Source of the DNA: Ciona intestinalis
Lineage: Eukaryota; Chordata; Ascidiacea; Phlebobranchia; Cionidae
Direction: 5' to 3'
DNA: 64,000 bases
Assembly: GCF_000224145.3 (NCBI RefSeq)
Contig: NC_020175.2
Span: 4,282,363-4,346,362, forward strand
The position numbers and the translations under genes were made by a program. The stretch's first letter is position 1. Each line of letters starts with the position of its first letter. The notes beneath the pieces were generated by a model. The model saw nothing but the letters and a program-made list of their open reading frames with translations. It did not search any database and was not told where the DNA came from. Of the stretch, positions 20,401 to 30,929 are shown one piece after another.

Positions 20401-23381
20401 ATCTCTATCTAATCTGCAAGACCAGAAACTCAAAGTAAGAATTTCAAATGTTATTGTTTAGTTAAATTAATTGTTTTTTTTTGCCGAGACACTTGTTTCC
20501 TTTGGCGAGACACTCAAGGGACATTTCCCGGACCCAGTAACTACAAATGAGCATCCTGGTTGTAGCACCCTGTGTGCCGCGATAATTGGCCAACTCTGGC
20601 CTAAATCTCGGGTTCCTTAGCGTACCATACATTAAGACCTCACCCACATAGAATAGAATAAAAGTAAAATAAGATATGTTGCAAAAATCGTGTTTCTTGA
20701 AATTTCTAACTAATACTATGTTCAGGTTAAAGAGCCAGTTATTAAATCCCATGACAGCAGAGCACAGAGTGGTTCGTTATCTGTGTGGTTAAATACAACA
20801 TCTGCTAATGACACAACCCAAGATAAAAAACAAGTACCTAAACTAATACTTTTTGGTTTGTGCATTTTTCCATTCTATTTTTGAATTTAAGAAATGACTT
20901 GTGTTGTGTGCAAATTGCAATATTTTTTATTACTTAATAACTTTTGCATTTTGGGCAGAGGAATATTTCATATCAATATGGCATTTTTGTTTTTATATTA
21001 AGGTATGTTTTAAAAATTATAAATAGTTCCCTTTTCTTTCAGGACATTGAAAATGCAATGGAAGTAACTGAAAACATTTCAACTGAAACTGAAGAAAAGT
21101 CACAAAAACAAATGCCCAAAAGTATGAAAATTTGTTTTAATTTTATAATAAAGTTTAAATGCTTTTAGTAGTTGCTACAGGTTTACCTATGATAGTGGGC
21201 TTCTGGCTTGTATGGGACATTATTTATGTGCTTGATTTGTATTTTGGCGTATTACTGTAGGTATGTAGTATTAGCTAAGTGTAGTATTACCAACTAGTCT
21301 TAAATTTAACTCAAATCCCTACTTTTTTCCACTTATTTTGCATGTTTAACTGTGTTGAATATAGATTATTTTTTCTTTCCTCCAGGTGTAAGTATCCCCA
21401 ATGCTCCAACATGGTCTCACCCTCTACCACAACCAAGTGGGTACAATCGTGTTAGTGACTTACCACTGCTGAGAAAGGTACAAATGAAAATGGTTCATGA
21501 AAAGTCATCGAAAAGTTTATCTCCTGGATCCCCACAGTGCAGGTGGGAAATGAAAGCTTATAATAATAACTTGTATTTGTCTATTGGATTACATATATGC
21601 TGTTGCTAGGTATTATAAGACTGAGGAACTTCTCTGGCAATTGTTTGTTTTGTAATTTTAAAATTACAATACTGAAGATTAGAAAATGAGTAAAATAAAA
21701 AGGCAGGTTTACGCGACAAAATAACAGTTGTTTACCAGTTAAAATTTTTTGGGGGTAAAATAAAAAAAGACTGTCAATTTTTTAGATCACCAGAAACAAA
21801 ACAAACTTCACCTTCGAAGAGTCATTACTTTCCAGGTTATTTTGATGGTGCTGTTTATGACTTACCTATGAAGGTGAATGTATTGTAATCAATATCTCTT
21901 TTTGTTATTTATTTACACTTTATCCAATGTGTGTTTACATTAGTTAGGCATATTTTGGGTAAAATATTTTGTATAAATGTAATTTATCCCAGCGTGGCAG
22001 GAAAACGACAGTTGTTACAACACGGATTTTCTGTTTAATACACCATGTGCCAGCTTACAGGTTACCACATATCAATGTTATAGCTTGCTAACTGTGCCAT
22101 GGCACCAGGCAACCTAATAACTTTAAATATTTTTTTTCTATTGTAGAGTGGAGAATCATTGTCACCAGTCAGTTCTCAGAAAACATGTAAGTGGGATGAC
22201 TGCGGGTATTTCATTGTGAATTTATTGCTACATTTCCGTAAAGGATATATATTGGGGGAGGGGGGGATCTATAGGAGTCGTGACGATACAGTTTTATAAT
22301 TCTTTAAGTTCTTTGTTTACTACCAAATAGGACCAGAAAAAAAATGAAAAGGTGTCCTCTTTTCCCACCCTACTAATTGTTCTGTATTTATGTTCGTTTA
22401 TTTTTTACAGCACCTCGTACACCAGAGATGGTTCATATGATGACCAACCAACACAGAGAGATGATGGCTGAACTTGAAAAATCTCCTGATGATTTCTATG
22501 AGATGCAAGCCAATGTTATTGCTCCAAGTAGTGCTTCAAACATGGTAAAATGGATGCATGCATGATGAGAGTGGTTGCACACCATGTGTGTTTTTCTTGT
22601 GTCAGTAGCTTATCAGTTTTACAGTGTAACTAAGTCTGTTACGTTGTTTCCTTTTTTATATGGTCGTTAGTGAATTAGAACTGACCAATTACTGTTCAAT
22701 GTCTTGTCTGAGGACAACATCATAATGGTAGTAACATTGACTCATTAGGTACATCCATGTGACGGCTTCGGAAACTTTCTCTGCCATATTTTATCACTTA
22801 CTAGATAATCGGTTTCCAATCAACTGTGTTTATGTTATAGGAATTGCTGTTATAACTTATTCAAAAGAAAAATATTTTGTTTATATTTATTCTATTTTTT
22901 ACAGGCCCACCCCAACAATACCAGATTTCATGTCACATCTCCACCATCACCAGCCATTAGTTCACAATCACCCGAATACAAAACCCCAGAAGGTTTCTCG
23001 TTTGGTGTTGGTGAGGTTACAAGCCCCAGCGGCGACGAAACAAAATCTCCTCCCTTTTCTTTTAATTTTCAAGCTCCTGCTCAAGCCTCACCCACCGAGG
23101 CAATGAGTTTTAATTTCATGTCTTCTGGAGAAACTTCTCCCCCACAAAATCTAGGGTTTAACTTTGGCAATGCAAAACCTGCACAAAACGACTCTGGTTT
23201 TTCATTTAGTTTTGACAGGCAGGAAAACACAGGGAGTTCTTCAACAGGCTTTACAGGTTTTTCTGGCGCTTCCACACAACAAAGCACAAGTTCTCCTTCT
23301 CCATTCTTTACGTTCAGTGACACAAATAACAACACAGATTCAGACACCTCGTTCTCGGCTTTGTTTGGTTGTGGAAAATGA
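17439..23381 (+). CDS. six6os1: SIX6OS1/C14orf39-like coiled-coil protein, 756 aa
   Basis: Seventeen exons: 17439-17580, 17758-17884, 18215-18304, 18360-18556, 18614-18662, 18974-19091, 19153-19194, 19324-19434, 19802-19951, 20273-20434, 20726-20833, 21043-21121, 21386-21542, 21786-21873, 22147-22186, 22411-22544, 22905-23381. Residues 1-185 are helical and coiled-coil. KYEHYQEIYCERMLAYE resembles vertebrate MYHDYICQYKEVLKQYQ. NLKFPTLADWGVNL (189-202) resembles the FPSLTKWTLNIVNL segment. After a Ser-rich middle, the last exon is full of FNF, FGN and FSFSF (TGFSGASTQQSTSSPSPFFTF), like the human tail. SIX6OS1 is a central-element protein of the synaptonemal complex that partners SYCE1, so germline meiotic expression is expected. 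The donor at 18663 (GTATCC) is weak. Poly(A) signal is at 23519. Human protein is about 590 aa. Confidence 0.75.
18112..18205 (+). repeat. SINE-like right unit
   Basis: AAAGGCCACCTGCCTATGAA, CACCAGTGTTATAACGATTA and AAGATAAGTTACATTCATTC, in an intron of the SIX6OS1-like gene. Confidence 0.5.
18735..18842 (+). repeat. SINE-like left unit
   Basis: GCTTGTAGCCCAGAAGATAG, CACTGCTATCATTGTGGGCA and GACACTCAACTGAAATTGCT. It lies between two exons of the SIX6OS1-like gene. Confidence 0.55.
19618..19735 (+). repeat. SINE-like right unit
   Basis: AGTTACACATGTGGTAACTT, AGTGAGCACGTGGTATAC and CATGCGAGAATAAATACC in an intron of the SIX6OS1-like gene. Confidence 0.5.
20580..20662 (+). repeat. Third dispersed repeat, best copy
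   Basis: AATTGGCCAACTCTGGCCTA, AATCTCGGGTTCCTTAGCGT, ATTAAGACCTCACCCACATA, GAATAGAATA. No inverted ends or ORF are seen, so the class is unknown. Confidence 0.5.
21990..22080 (-). repeat. SINE-like right unit, reversed
   Basis: CCAGCGTGGCAGGAAAACGA, CAGTTGTTACAACACGGATT and GTTACCACATAT: the right unit read on the minus strand. Confidence 0.5.
22250..22378. mobile_element. MITE family 1, left-truncated
   Basis: TTGGGGGAGGGGGGATCTAT then CTACCAAATAGGACCAG and TTTTCCCACCCTACTAATTG. Confidence 0.6.
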
Positions 23382-23811
23382 GATCAAAATTTGTTTTAAG
23401 TTTTGTTAGGAATATTTAGGTCGTTTTTGCGAATACCTGTTTTTACATGTTGGTTTAGTTTTGTTTATAATTTTTTTGTTCCTCTAAATATTTATTATTG
23501 TGTTTTTGTTTAGTTTGAATAAAAAAACAAAAATTGTTCGGGTGTTTGCATTGATGTGCATGTTTCTGCGAACATCAGAAATCATAAAAAAACATGTCCG
23601 TTAGACGGGGCCACAGAATAATTAGGGTAGTCCCCATTATCGATTATTGACATATCTATTCAAGCAGAAAAATCAACATTGATTTTCGGTAAGGTAATCA
23701 GCTGGTTAGGTCCAAAGTCTGGTATTACACATCTGTGATGTAGTAGTAATGGTTCTAAAAGTGAATTGCGAAACTTGCTTGGTCATTATACGATATTGGG
23801 TAATTAATTGG

Positions 23812-24036
23812 CATTAGTGAAGAATCCTTCATTACGTTTCAGATTGGCCTTGTGGAAAGTGTTAGAGGTTGCAGATTTAGTTGGTACAAAGCTATTGTTT
23901 AGGGTGCTGGCGAACAATCCAACCCCTATAACCAACAGCCCTTGCATTCGAACTATTGCTGTAACTAATAACCACTAATCTCCAACACTTTCCACCAACC
24001 TAATCTATAATGTAGCAGAAATTCTTCACTAGTGCT
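23812..24036. mobile_element. MITE family 2 (long inverted repeat, AGTGAAGAAT ends)
   Basis: The left arm (GCATTAGTGAAGAATCCTTC, TTGTGGAAAGTGTTAGAGGT) is matched in reverse complement by the right arm (ACTTTCCACCAACC...ATTCTTCACTAGTGCT). The whole 225 bases therefore fold into an imperfect hairpin. A second copy is at 58591-58718. It is the main content of the spacer 23525-24155 downstream of the SIX6OS1-like gene. Confidence 0.65.
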
Positions 24037-24155
24037 GGGGTTAGTTATTATTGATAAGGGGTAAGAGGGTATATGGCTTAGCAGTTACATTTAGGGTCGT
24101 ATAACCTAGGAAGCGGATTCTCAATAAGGGTCTAAACTTTTTTGTGACCGTTCGG

Positions 24156-24265
24156 TCCTGCCACTTTTTTCCCCGGTCCTGCCACTTTTTTTCCCCGGTC
24201 CTGCCATTTTTTTCCCCGGTCCTGCCATTTTTTTCCCGTCCTGCACTTTTTTTTCCCCGGTCTTC
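24156..24265. repeat. Minisatellite, about 22-base units
   Basis: Five to six near-identical units of CGGTCCTGCCA plus a T-run and CCC, differing in T number. It lies about 100 bases upstream of the TFPT-like start codon. Confidence 0.8.
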
Positions 24266-24358
24266 ACTGGGACCAGATGTTCAAGCATGTTTTGTTCTTT
24301 TACTTCAGATTCCAACCTATCTGTAATGTGTGTAGTTCTTTCTAAATAAAGAAACAAA

Positions 24359-24685
24359 ATGGCAGCTGAAAATTTACCTACTGACGATGACATTGCCTCC
24401 AAGAAAAATGAGGTTTACAAGTTAAAATTTGAGTTATTGGAGAAACAATGTAACGAACTGCAAGCAAAGAACGATCTAACTTCATATCATTTGATGCAGA
24501 TGCAAAAAATAAACAATCGACTTATAAGAAAAAGGAAACTGCTGCTCCTTAAACTGGATGCGCACAAGGATAATTACAGAAACGCTAAACTGATATTTAT
24601 TACTGAAGACAAAAATGATTCACCAAGTCAAAGTACAACAATTAGCAAAACTAGAAATTCAAATGCAGAAACTAATACAAGCTGA
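24359..24685 (+). CDS. tfpt: TFPT/INO80F-like protein, 108 aa, single exon
   Basis: After a short N-terminus, residues 17-80 form one helical block: KFELLEKQCNELQ, then MQKINNRLIRKRKLLLLKL, DNYRNAKLIFITEDKND. Human TFPT (INO80 complex subunit F) has the same order: [57 protein letters not shown]. The role is then a nuclear chromatin-remodelling subunit. The protein is much shorter than human TFPT (about 250 aa), keeping only the conserved core and a short Ser/Thr tail. A pyrimidine-rich TTCTTTTACTTCAG about 50 bases before the ATG could be a 5' splice or trans-splice acceptor. Poly(A) signal is at 24712. Confidence 0.75.
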   Translation: MAAENLPTDDDIASKKNEVYKLKFELLEKQCNELQAKNDLTSYHLMQMQKINNRLIRKRKLLLLKLDAHKDNYRNAKLIFITEDKNDSPSQSTTISKTRNSNAETNTS

Positions 24686-24717
24686 AACTTTAAAGAAATT
24701 TGTTGTTTTAAAATAAA

Positions 24718-25087
24718 AATTCAAAGAGTTTAAGGCTGGCTTAAGCCGGCATGCGACTTTTTTGTATTTATTTTTATTATCTTCTTTGACGCCACTTACA
24801 ATAGGCCTAAACAACGCTGTGAGGAAATGCTATTAGCCTATGAGTCATTTTTTTAATGATCATATTATCATTGTTAATGCTCCTATACAAATTAATAAAT
24901 CATAAGAATAGCTGTATTTTGGTATGAAAAATGTCAATACCTGTTTATATAACAAACATTATATTTTCTCACTTCTTTATAAGTTCTTTATTACTACATT
25001 TTTTACATACAGAAATGATAAGCTTATATTAAGCTGAATATATATATAGGTGTTTCTTGTTAGAGTTATATAGAGTTTAGTTTCAAG
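24718..25087. other. AT-rich spacer
   Basis: Between the TFPT-like poly(A) signal and the ABHD start codon. No gene, repeat family or clear promoter element recognised. Confidence 0.5.
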
Positions 25088-28000
25088 ATGATTGAGCTTT
25101 CACCTGCCACTGCTTTGCTCACAGGCACCGTGTGCTACTGGGCATATTACTTAACACATTATGGAAAGGTATATTCGATTCAATTTTCTATATATTTTTT
25201 ATTATTGTAGTTTTTCATATGTGGGATTATATTCGGGTATATGCATTGCACATTTGGTTATTAAAGCATACGCATATATATTTCATAGAGTAAAAGGGTA
25301 ACCCATATTTTAAACTAGTATGATGTGGATTGTCAAAAATTAGGACTATAAATTTGTGATCACCCTTTTTAGTAGTTGTTTGAGATACTAATACAGATAA
25401 AACAGTTAAAAATATTTGTTTTGTTAATCTTATTTTAATCAGAAACCAGAATTACACCACAAGAAAGGGACAAAATTTGACTCGTTTTTGGAGAACCACG
25501 TTCCCAAACTAAAGATTCCATATTGGTCGTTCTTCTGGGTTCCTGGTGGAAAGTTGCAAACCATCGTTGCTTCGTTACTGCCTGTTAAATATAACGTGGA
25601 GTATACAAGGTTAGAATCTGTTAGATAAGTGTTTTTCTTCCTATTTGTCTGGCGGCGTGGCAGAAATGTCAGAGTGCCTGTCTGTAACCTAGAGAAATAT
25701 CACCACCAAAGTGGCATACATAGACATGGTAACTCCTAATTTGACAAGAAGTGTATAAAACAGAACACTTTTGTTATAAACACTTTCGTTGATCTTCTCG
25801 CGAGGCTTCATTCATTCAATTATTTCATTATAAACTAACTTCAAACAAATTGCGGTGTTTCATTTTTAGAGAAGCCGTAATGACATCAGATGGTGGTCAG
25901 TTTACACTTGCATGGGCAAATAAGGAAGAAGGAAATCAACATTCTCCTGTAGTTGTTATACTTCCTGGTCTTGTATCTACCAGTGAAACAGGTTACATAA
26001 AGTGTATTGTGGATGCCGTATTAAAGAAAGGACACAGAGCGGTTGTGGTGGTCAATAGGGGCTTAGAACTACCTTGCCTGGTAATTATTATATTAATTGT
26101 AATATGTTTGAATATATCTAATGAATAAAAGAATGTTATTATCTATTCTTAGGTGGCGATAAAAATAGTCATTTAGACTCATTATACCACAGAAAATTGG
26201 TTTAAATGACAGTATAGTGTATTACACAAAATCATCCACATCCACACACAGTGTCAAGTTATTAACCTTTGGACTAAAGACAGACTCGTTTATCACTGCC
26301 ACAGTGTCATTTCGCGAACAAATGTGGGAGAAAGTCCTTTAAGTACACATAACTTGACTTTGGTATTCACATAGGCGCCAAATCAGTAAATATTAGGACT
26401 AATTGAATTGGCGACTACCAATTAATCAGTAAACATTACAGCCAATGCGACTAACTTTGTTTTAGAAATAATTAAATGTTGGGTAATGGGCTAACTGATT
26501 TGAATCCAGGGTCCATAACGGGTCTCACCGCAATATCTAACCCATATAAATAAAATGAAACAACTTAATTTACAAAAGTTTAGTGATTATGGATGTTTAT
26601 TATTTTTAACTTTAACAGATTCTAGTGTCAAACTAATGCGAAGCACAAATCTAAATTTGGTGAAATATTAATGAATTTAATTGATTTATTATCATTAAAT
26701 TTGGGGGTAATTGGTCAACTCTTGCCTAAATCTCAGGCCTCATGACGTTGCAAGTTGTAAGACCTCACCTACATAAAATAGAACTTATATAAAGTCATTA
26801 ATTTTTTTTAGACTGGAAAAGCTTTCTGTGCGACACACACCAGTGACTTTGAACAAGCCATGGAAATAATTAAACAGAGAAATCCTAACATACCAGTTAT
26901 GGCGATTGGTGTTTCACTTGGAAGGTTGAAAAATTAATGTTTTATGACTGTTGTGCTGTAGGTTTTAGTTCCATTGTTTGTATTAATATTTAAAGATAAC
27001 ACTTTGCTTCTCAAGTTAAAAAGCAATAGAATAATTAACTTCTATAACAACATAAACCTTACAATTAAATTTGCTAAAAAATAATATTTTTTTTTGATAA
27101 AACACAATTTCGTTGACAGTTGCTTACAGGGATAGAAAAAGTCTAAAATATAAATCTTTTTTTAGCTTGATTCTTGGAAGATATCTTTCAATAAAGCAAG
27201 AGAAAAGTCAACTACAAGCAGCTTTCTTGTATTCATGTCCATTTGACACAGTACGTGGGTCAGCAAGCATTGAAAAGTGGGACAACTGGCTTTTATACAA
27301 CATTGTTCTCACTAATAACCTAAAGCAAATATACATCAGGTAAAATATGGGTTTAAATAGTAAAAAAATAAAATAATAATTCATATAAATGGTTTTGATT
27401 TTAGATTAATTTCTAATCTAGATGAAGTGTTTTTGAGGGATGACTAACAGCCCTAATTTATAGTCCTGTTTTCATTTTATTGTATTTTCTGTTCACTATA
27501 AAATGATTTATGATTTATACGGCCCACAGTTTCACCTCGGTTTCTGCACCTTTGTTTAAGAGTTACATATATTCTCAGGCTGTGTTATTCTGTTTTTTTA
27601 ATTTAAACCATTTCATTTTCCAGACACAAGGAAAAGTTTGAAGATATAGTTGATCATACAGAGGTAATGGGGTCACGCAGCATAAGAGAGGTGGACATGC
27701 ACTTTACATCTAAGTAAGTTGGACATATTTTTTATTCCCTAGCTATAGAATACATCCTTGTGTTTTTTAGTTTCACACAAATGCCACTCTATGTAATTTA
27801 AATTTTGAATTATACTTTAATTTAAAAAATATTATGCATACTCCAACAGAAAGTATACATGTTTTGTACATAATTTATTATTTAAAAGTAATATTATTTA
27901 TAAATATGCCTATTTATTTTGGTATTAGTGGGATGACTACTATTATGAACGTTACATACAATATTCATTTTATATAGGGTATTTGGATATGAATCGGTTG

Positions 28001-28778
28001 ATCATTATTACCAAGACAGTCGGCTTACTGCAAAACGTCTTCAGTCAATTCAAATACCTACATTATGTCTATGTGCCAATGATGATGCTTTCATTCCTGA
28101 TAGTGGTAACTATCATTAGAATCTCCTTTTACCATTTAACTTTTTCTAAATACTATGTACATAGAGTGTCAAGTAAAATTTAGATGCCATTTACAGCAAC
28201 TATTATTATCTCCGGCCAAATATGTGGTCATGGACAGAAGGTGCATTATGTGAACACATTAGTCATAGCTCTTACCCTTACCAATATCAGGTTTAAAGCT
28301 TGATGCTGCCCCCACTGTGTACCCATATATCCTTGGGCGAAACACAGTAATTGTTCTAATCCAATGTTTGTTAATGTTTTGTCACCAACCGAATTTTGCA
28401 CTTGGTGTATTTTGTAAGTGGTATTTAGTATTCTTAACCTGCTATGTTGGGATGAATAAGTGATCATATTTACATGTTGTGCTGCTAAGTGTTATTTATG
28501 CCGATAAGGACCTGATTTATTGGTCATTAAAACTTCAGACAAACATAATTGCCAGTGGTGTTTTGGAAAACGAGTTATTAAACTGATTTAACATCTTTCT
28601 TACAGCTCTTCCCCGCAATGACGTTAAAGAAACGGAGTATGTAGCTTTAGCTGTGACAAGTGGTGGCGGTCACGTGAGCCACCTTAGTGGCGCTAATCCA
28701 TTTACAACCCCATACTACATTGATGTCATAAGTGATTATATGACGGCTGTTTTTGAGCATGGAACAGATTTGCATTGA
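25088..28778 (+). CDS. ABHD1/ABHD3-type alpha/beta hydrolase, 378 aa
   Basis: Eight exons: 25088-25168, 25443-25609, 25870-26080, 26812-26924, 27166-27339, 27624-27713, 27978-28105, 28606-28778. A hydrophobic N-terminal segment (residues 7-22) suggests membrane anchoring. PVVVILPGLVS carries the oxyanion region. The nucleophile is Ser188 in GVSLGS, the acid is in NDDAFIP (Asp314 or Asp315) and the base is His344 in TSGGGHVSHL. The family segment VMGSRSIREVDMHFTSKVFG is clear. ABHD3 cleaves medium-chain and oxidised phosphatidylcholines; which of ABHD1 or ABHD3 this matches cannot be decided by eye. Poly(A) signal is at 28956. Confidence 0.9.
25715..25825 (+). repeat. SINE-like right unit
   Basis: ATGGTAACTCCTAATTTGAC, GTGTATAAAACAGAACACTT and CTCGCGAGGCTTCATTCATT in ABHD intron 2. 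A third-family repeat copy lies at 26700-26785 in intron 3. Confidence 0.5.
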
Positions 28779-28976
28779 GTAGAAAGTAAAACAGAATGAG
28801 CAATATGTATACTAGAAGCATGGTGTTCTATAACATTTATAAGTTCCTATTCCAATATGTATATGTGTATTTCACTGGTATGTGTGCAGTATTTCACAGT
28901 ATTCGGTATTGTCAATTTTTCATGAGATTATTGTAATATTCATAATTTTCATCTGAATAAAATGCTTTAAAATACT

Positions 28977-29165
28977 TTAACGTGCTGGGAGGATGTCATC
29001 TAGAGACATGTTCACAAGTATTCTAAATTTTGACAAGTCTACTGGCTTTTCATTATCTAATTCAGCATACGTAGGTTGACAGTAACAAGTTTGTTGATAA
29101 TTTTGTCCAATTTTTATATTCTTTAAATATAAAAAAACATGCACCGGTGCTATGAAATGTTTCAA
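28977..29165 (-). CDS. Doubtful small minus-strand ORF
   Basis: A 62-codon open frame without an ATG at its start; it could be a last exon of a gene divergent from CREBZF. It ends ELDNEKPVDLSKFRILVNMS plus LDDILPAR. It stops at the ABHD poly(A) region, which would make the two genes tail to tail. No family recognised and no convincing upstream exon found. Confidence 0.25.
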   Translation of the reverse strand: MKHFIAPVHVFLYLKNIKIGQNYQQTCYCQPTYAELDNEKPVDLSKFRILVNMSLDDILPAR

Positions 29166-29834
29166 TTTTTAAGAAGAAGACTCTTACAGTCACCCATTTA
29201 CGGTCATCGTTATCACATTAAGTACAAACAATATCTTAGTCATCGTACGAGTGCGAAATAACAGTACCCTGCTAACTTTAAAGCTAATACATTATTTCTC
29301 CCCGCTACCTATATTTTGGCGGGATGCGATTACATATTGTCTGTTCTAAGTTATCTGCGCATGCGCAATAGGCGGTTGCGCAATCTCGTGGTCGTGATTT
29401 CGGTAAAAACGTTTTGGATACGTTTTATTTTGTCTTTGTTCGAAGTTGGTGTGGCATTTGTATTTTGGTAAAAGCTTAGTTTTGTTGTGATTCATTTAGA
29501 ATTTTTTATCTGTATTGCAACTATATATATTGAATACTGTTTTAAACGTTGCAGCATCTGTGTTTATTAAGATTTTTGCGTTAAAACTCAACCAGCACCA
29601 TTGAAGACTCGGTTCACTATTGCACTTCGGGTGCCGAAGACAGTTGCCAAGGTTTGAAAACTCCGATTACATTTCTTCATTAAATCTATATCAGCACAAG
29701 CTAAAAAACGTGACTCTGTATTAGTCGTTTTGGTGGTCGTTTTTATTAACGTTATTTTGTGCATTAATTATAGTTTTGTAATTTACTCGTTTTGTGAGAA
29801 TCTTTCCTTCTTTTGGTGCATTGCAACCATAAAT
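29166..29834 (+). promoter_or_regulatory. Promoter and 5' untranslated region of the CREBZF-like gene
   Basis: Contains GC-richer sequence around 29340-29400 (GCGCATGCGCAATAGGCGGT) typical of a TATA-less promoter. A possible 5' UTR intron runs from GCCAAG/GTTTGA (about 29652) to TTATAG (about 29772). Confidence 0.35.
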
Positions 29835-30929
29835 ATGGTTTCTCTTGCTGGACAAACATTAGACGTAGATTATTTTCTAGACTCCATTCTGGATATGTCC
29901 CAATGCAACTCTGCTGAGTTGTCGACCAATTTATCCAACTCTACCCCACCTTACGACGGCAGTGAAATGGATTTGGACGCGGAAGAACTTTTCAATGAAC
30001 TTGGTGATGTATTGTTAAATGACAGTAATGTCTCTGATAAAACTATGGAGAATAATTCCCCAGTAAAATCGGAGGAAAATATTGAAACTGCAACAAACCC
30101 AGTTGAAAATGAAAATGATGATGCAGAAATAGGCCAACCTGATATAAAACCAATGAGAAGATGTATAGTTAAATTGCCTGTAATGAAGAATTCAATGCTG
30201 GCAAATGCTATCGTGCCCAAAAAATCTGCCCAAAATGCAGCAAAAAAATCAAACCGAAAAAAGACTCTTTCTGCCAAAGCAAAAGAAAATCAAAAAGTAA
30301 AAGATGAGAGACCATTTGACGAAGGTTTTTATCCCCAGGAAATTCCAGAAATCAAAAGTTATCCTAACAATGTAATTGTTAAGGAGATAAACAGTTTAGT
30401 AGCACAGTTACAAAATAAAGATTTACAAAAATTTGGCGACAAAAGTCGAAATGCTGTACTTGCGAAATTGAACAGAGAGAAAAAGAAACACAAAATTGCA
30501 CTTCTCGAAACGGAAGTACATCATTTGAGAGGCAAAAACAACCGCCTTGAAAAAATGAATCAAGAATTCTCCACCTCTATACTTGATTTGCAACACGAAG
30601 TAAAATATCTCCGCGGAGTTATTGCCAATCAAACCCAATTATCAAGCATATTGTCTGCTGTTTCAACAGTTCCTGGTATCAATCTCAACAGTGCTTTGCA
30701 TGAAAAAGTTTCTAATAAGCGATGCCCTTCTAACGACAGTGGTATTACTGAGGAACCTGCAGCCAAACGAAAAGCTCTCTTCCCAATTGATGGTGAAATC
30801 CTTACAGAAGAAAACGCTGGTGTTTGTTTGCATGTTTCCAACAATACAGTCACCATTGAAATGTGTGGGAAATGCAATGAGAAGCATTCTCATGCAATCA
30901 GTCCATCAAACCAAGATTCTGCAGTTTAA
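29835..30929 (+). CDS. crebzf: CREBZF/Zhangfei-like bZIP transcription factor, 364 aa, intronless
   Basis: The N-terminal half is acidic (DLDAEELFNELGDVLLNDS), activation-domain-like. From about residue 203 there is a basic stretch, KSRNAVLAKLNREKKKHK, then a leucine zipper (LLETEVHHLRGKNNRLEKMN) and YLRGVIANQTQLSSILSAVS. Human CREBZF has AARLNRLKKKEYV and [20 protein letters not shown] in the same order. The C-terminal GVCLHVSNNTVTIEMCGKC matches the CREBZF tail GVCLHVDKDKVSVEFCSAC. CREBZF regulates unfolded-protein and lipid genes with ATF4, CREB3 and HCF-1. The HCF-1-binding DHxY motif known in the mammalian protein is not seen here. An overlapping ORF upstream of the ATG is leader sequence. 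Confidence 0.85.
   Translation: MVSLAGQTLDVDYFLDSILDMSQCNSAELSTNLSNSTPPYDGSEMDLDAEELFNELGDVLLNDSNVSDKTMENNSPVKSEENIETATNPVENENDDAEIGQPDIKPMRRCIVKLPVMKNSMLANAIVPKKSAQNAAKKSNRKKTLSAKAKENQKVKDERPFDEGFYPQEIPEIKSYPNNVIVKEINSLVAQLQNKDLQKFGDKSRNAVLAKLNREKKKHKIALLETEVHHLRGKNNRLEKMNQEFSTSILDLQHEVKYLRGVIANQTQLSSILSAVSTVPGINLNSALHEKVSNKRCPSNDSGITEEPAAKRKALFPIDGEILTEENAGVCLHVSNNTVTIEMCGKCNEKHSHAISPSNQDSAV

Noticed and set aside
29730-29834. In-frame extension of the CREBZF-like ORF upstream of its ATG
   Set aside because: No ATG opens it, the residues are hydrophobic and unlike the family, and a likely 5' UTR acceptor lies inside it.
29835-30929. First thought to be XBP1, because of the bZIP, promoter and size
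   Set aside because: The basic region, YLRGVIANQTQL and the C-terminal GVCLHV block match CREBZF, and no unconventional-splice hairpin pair was found.
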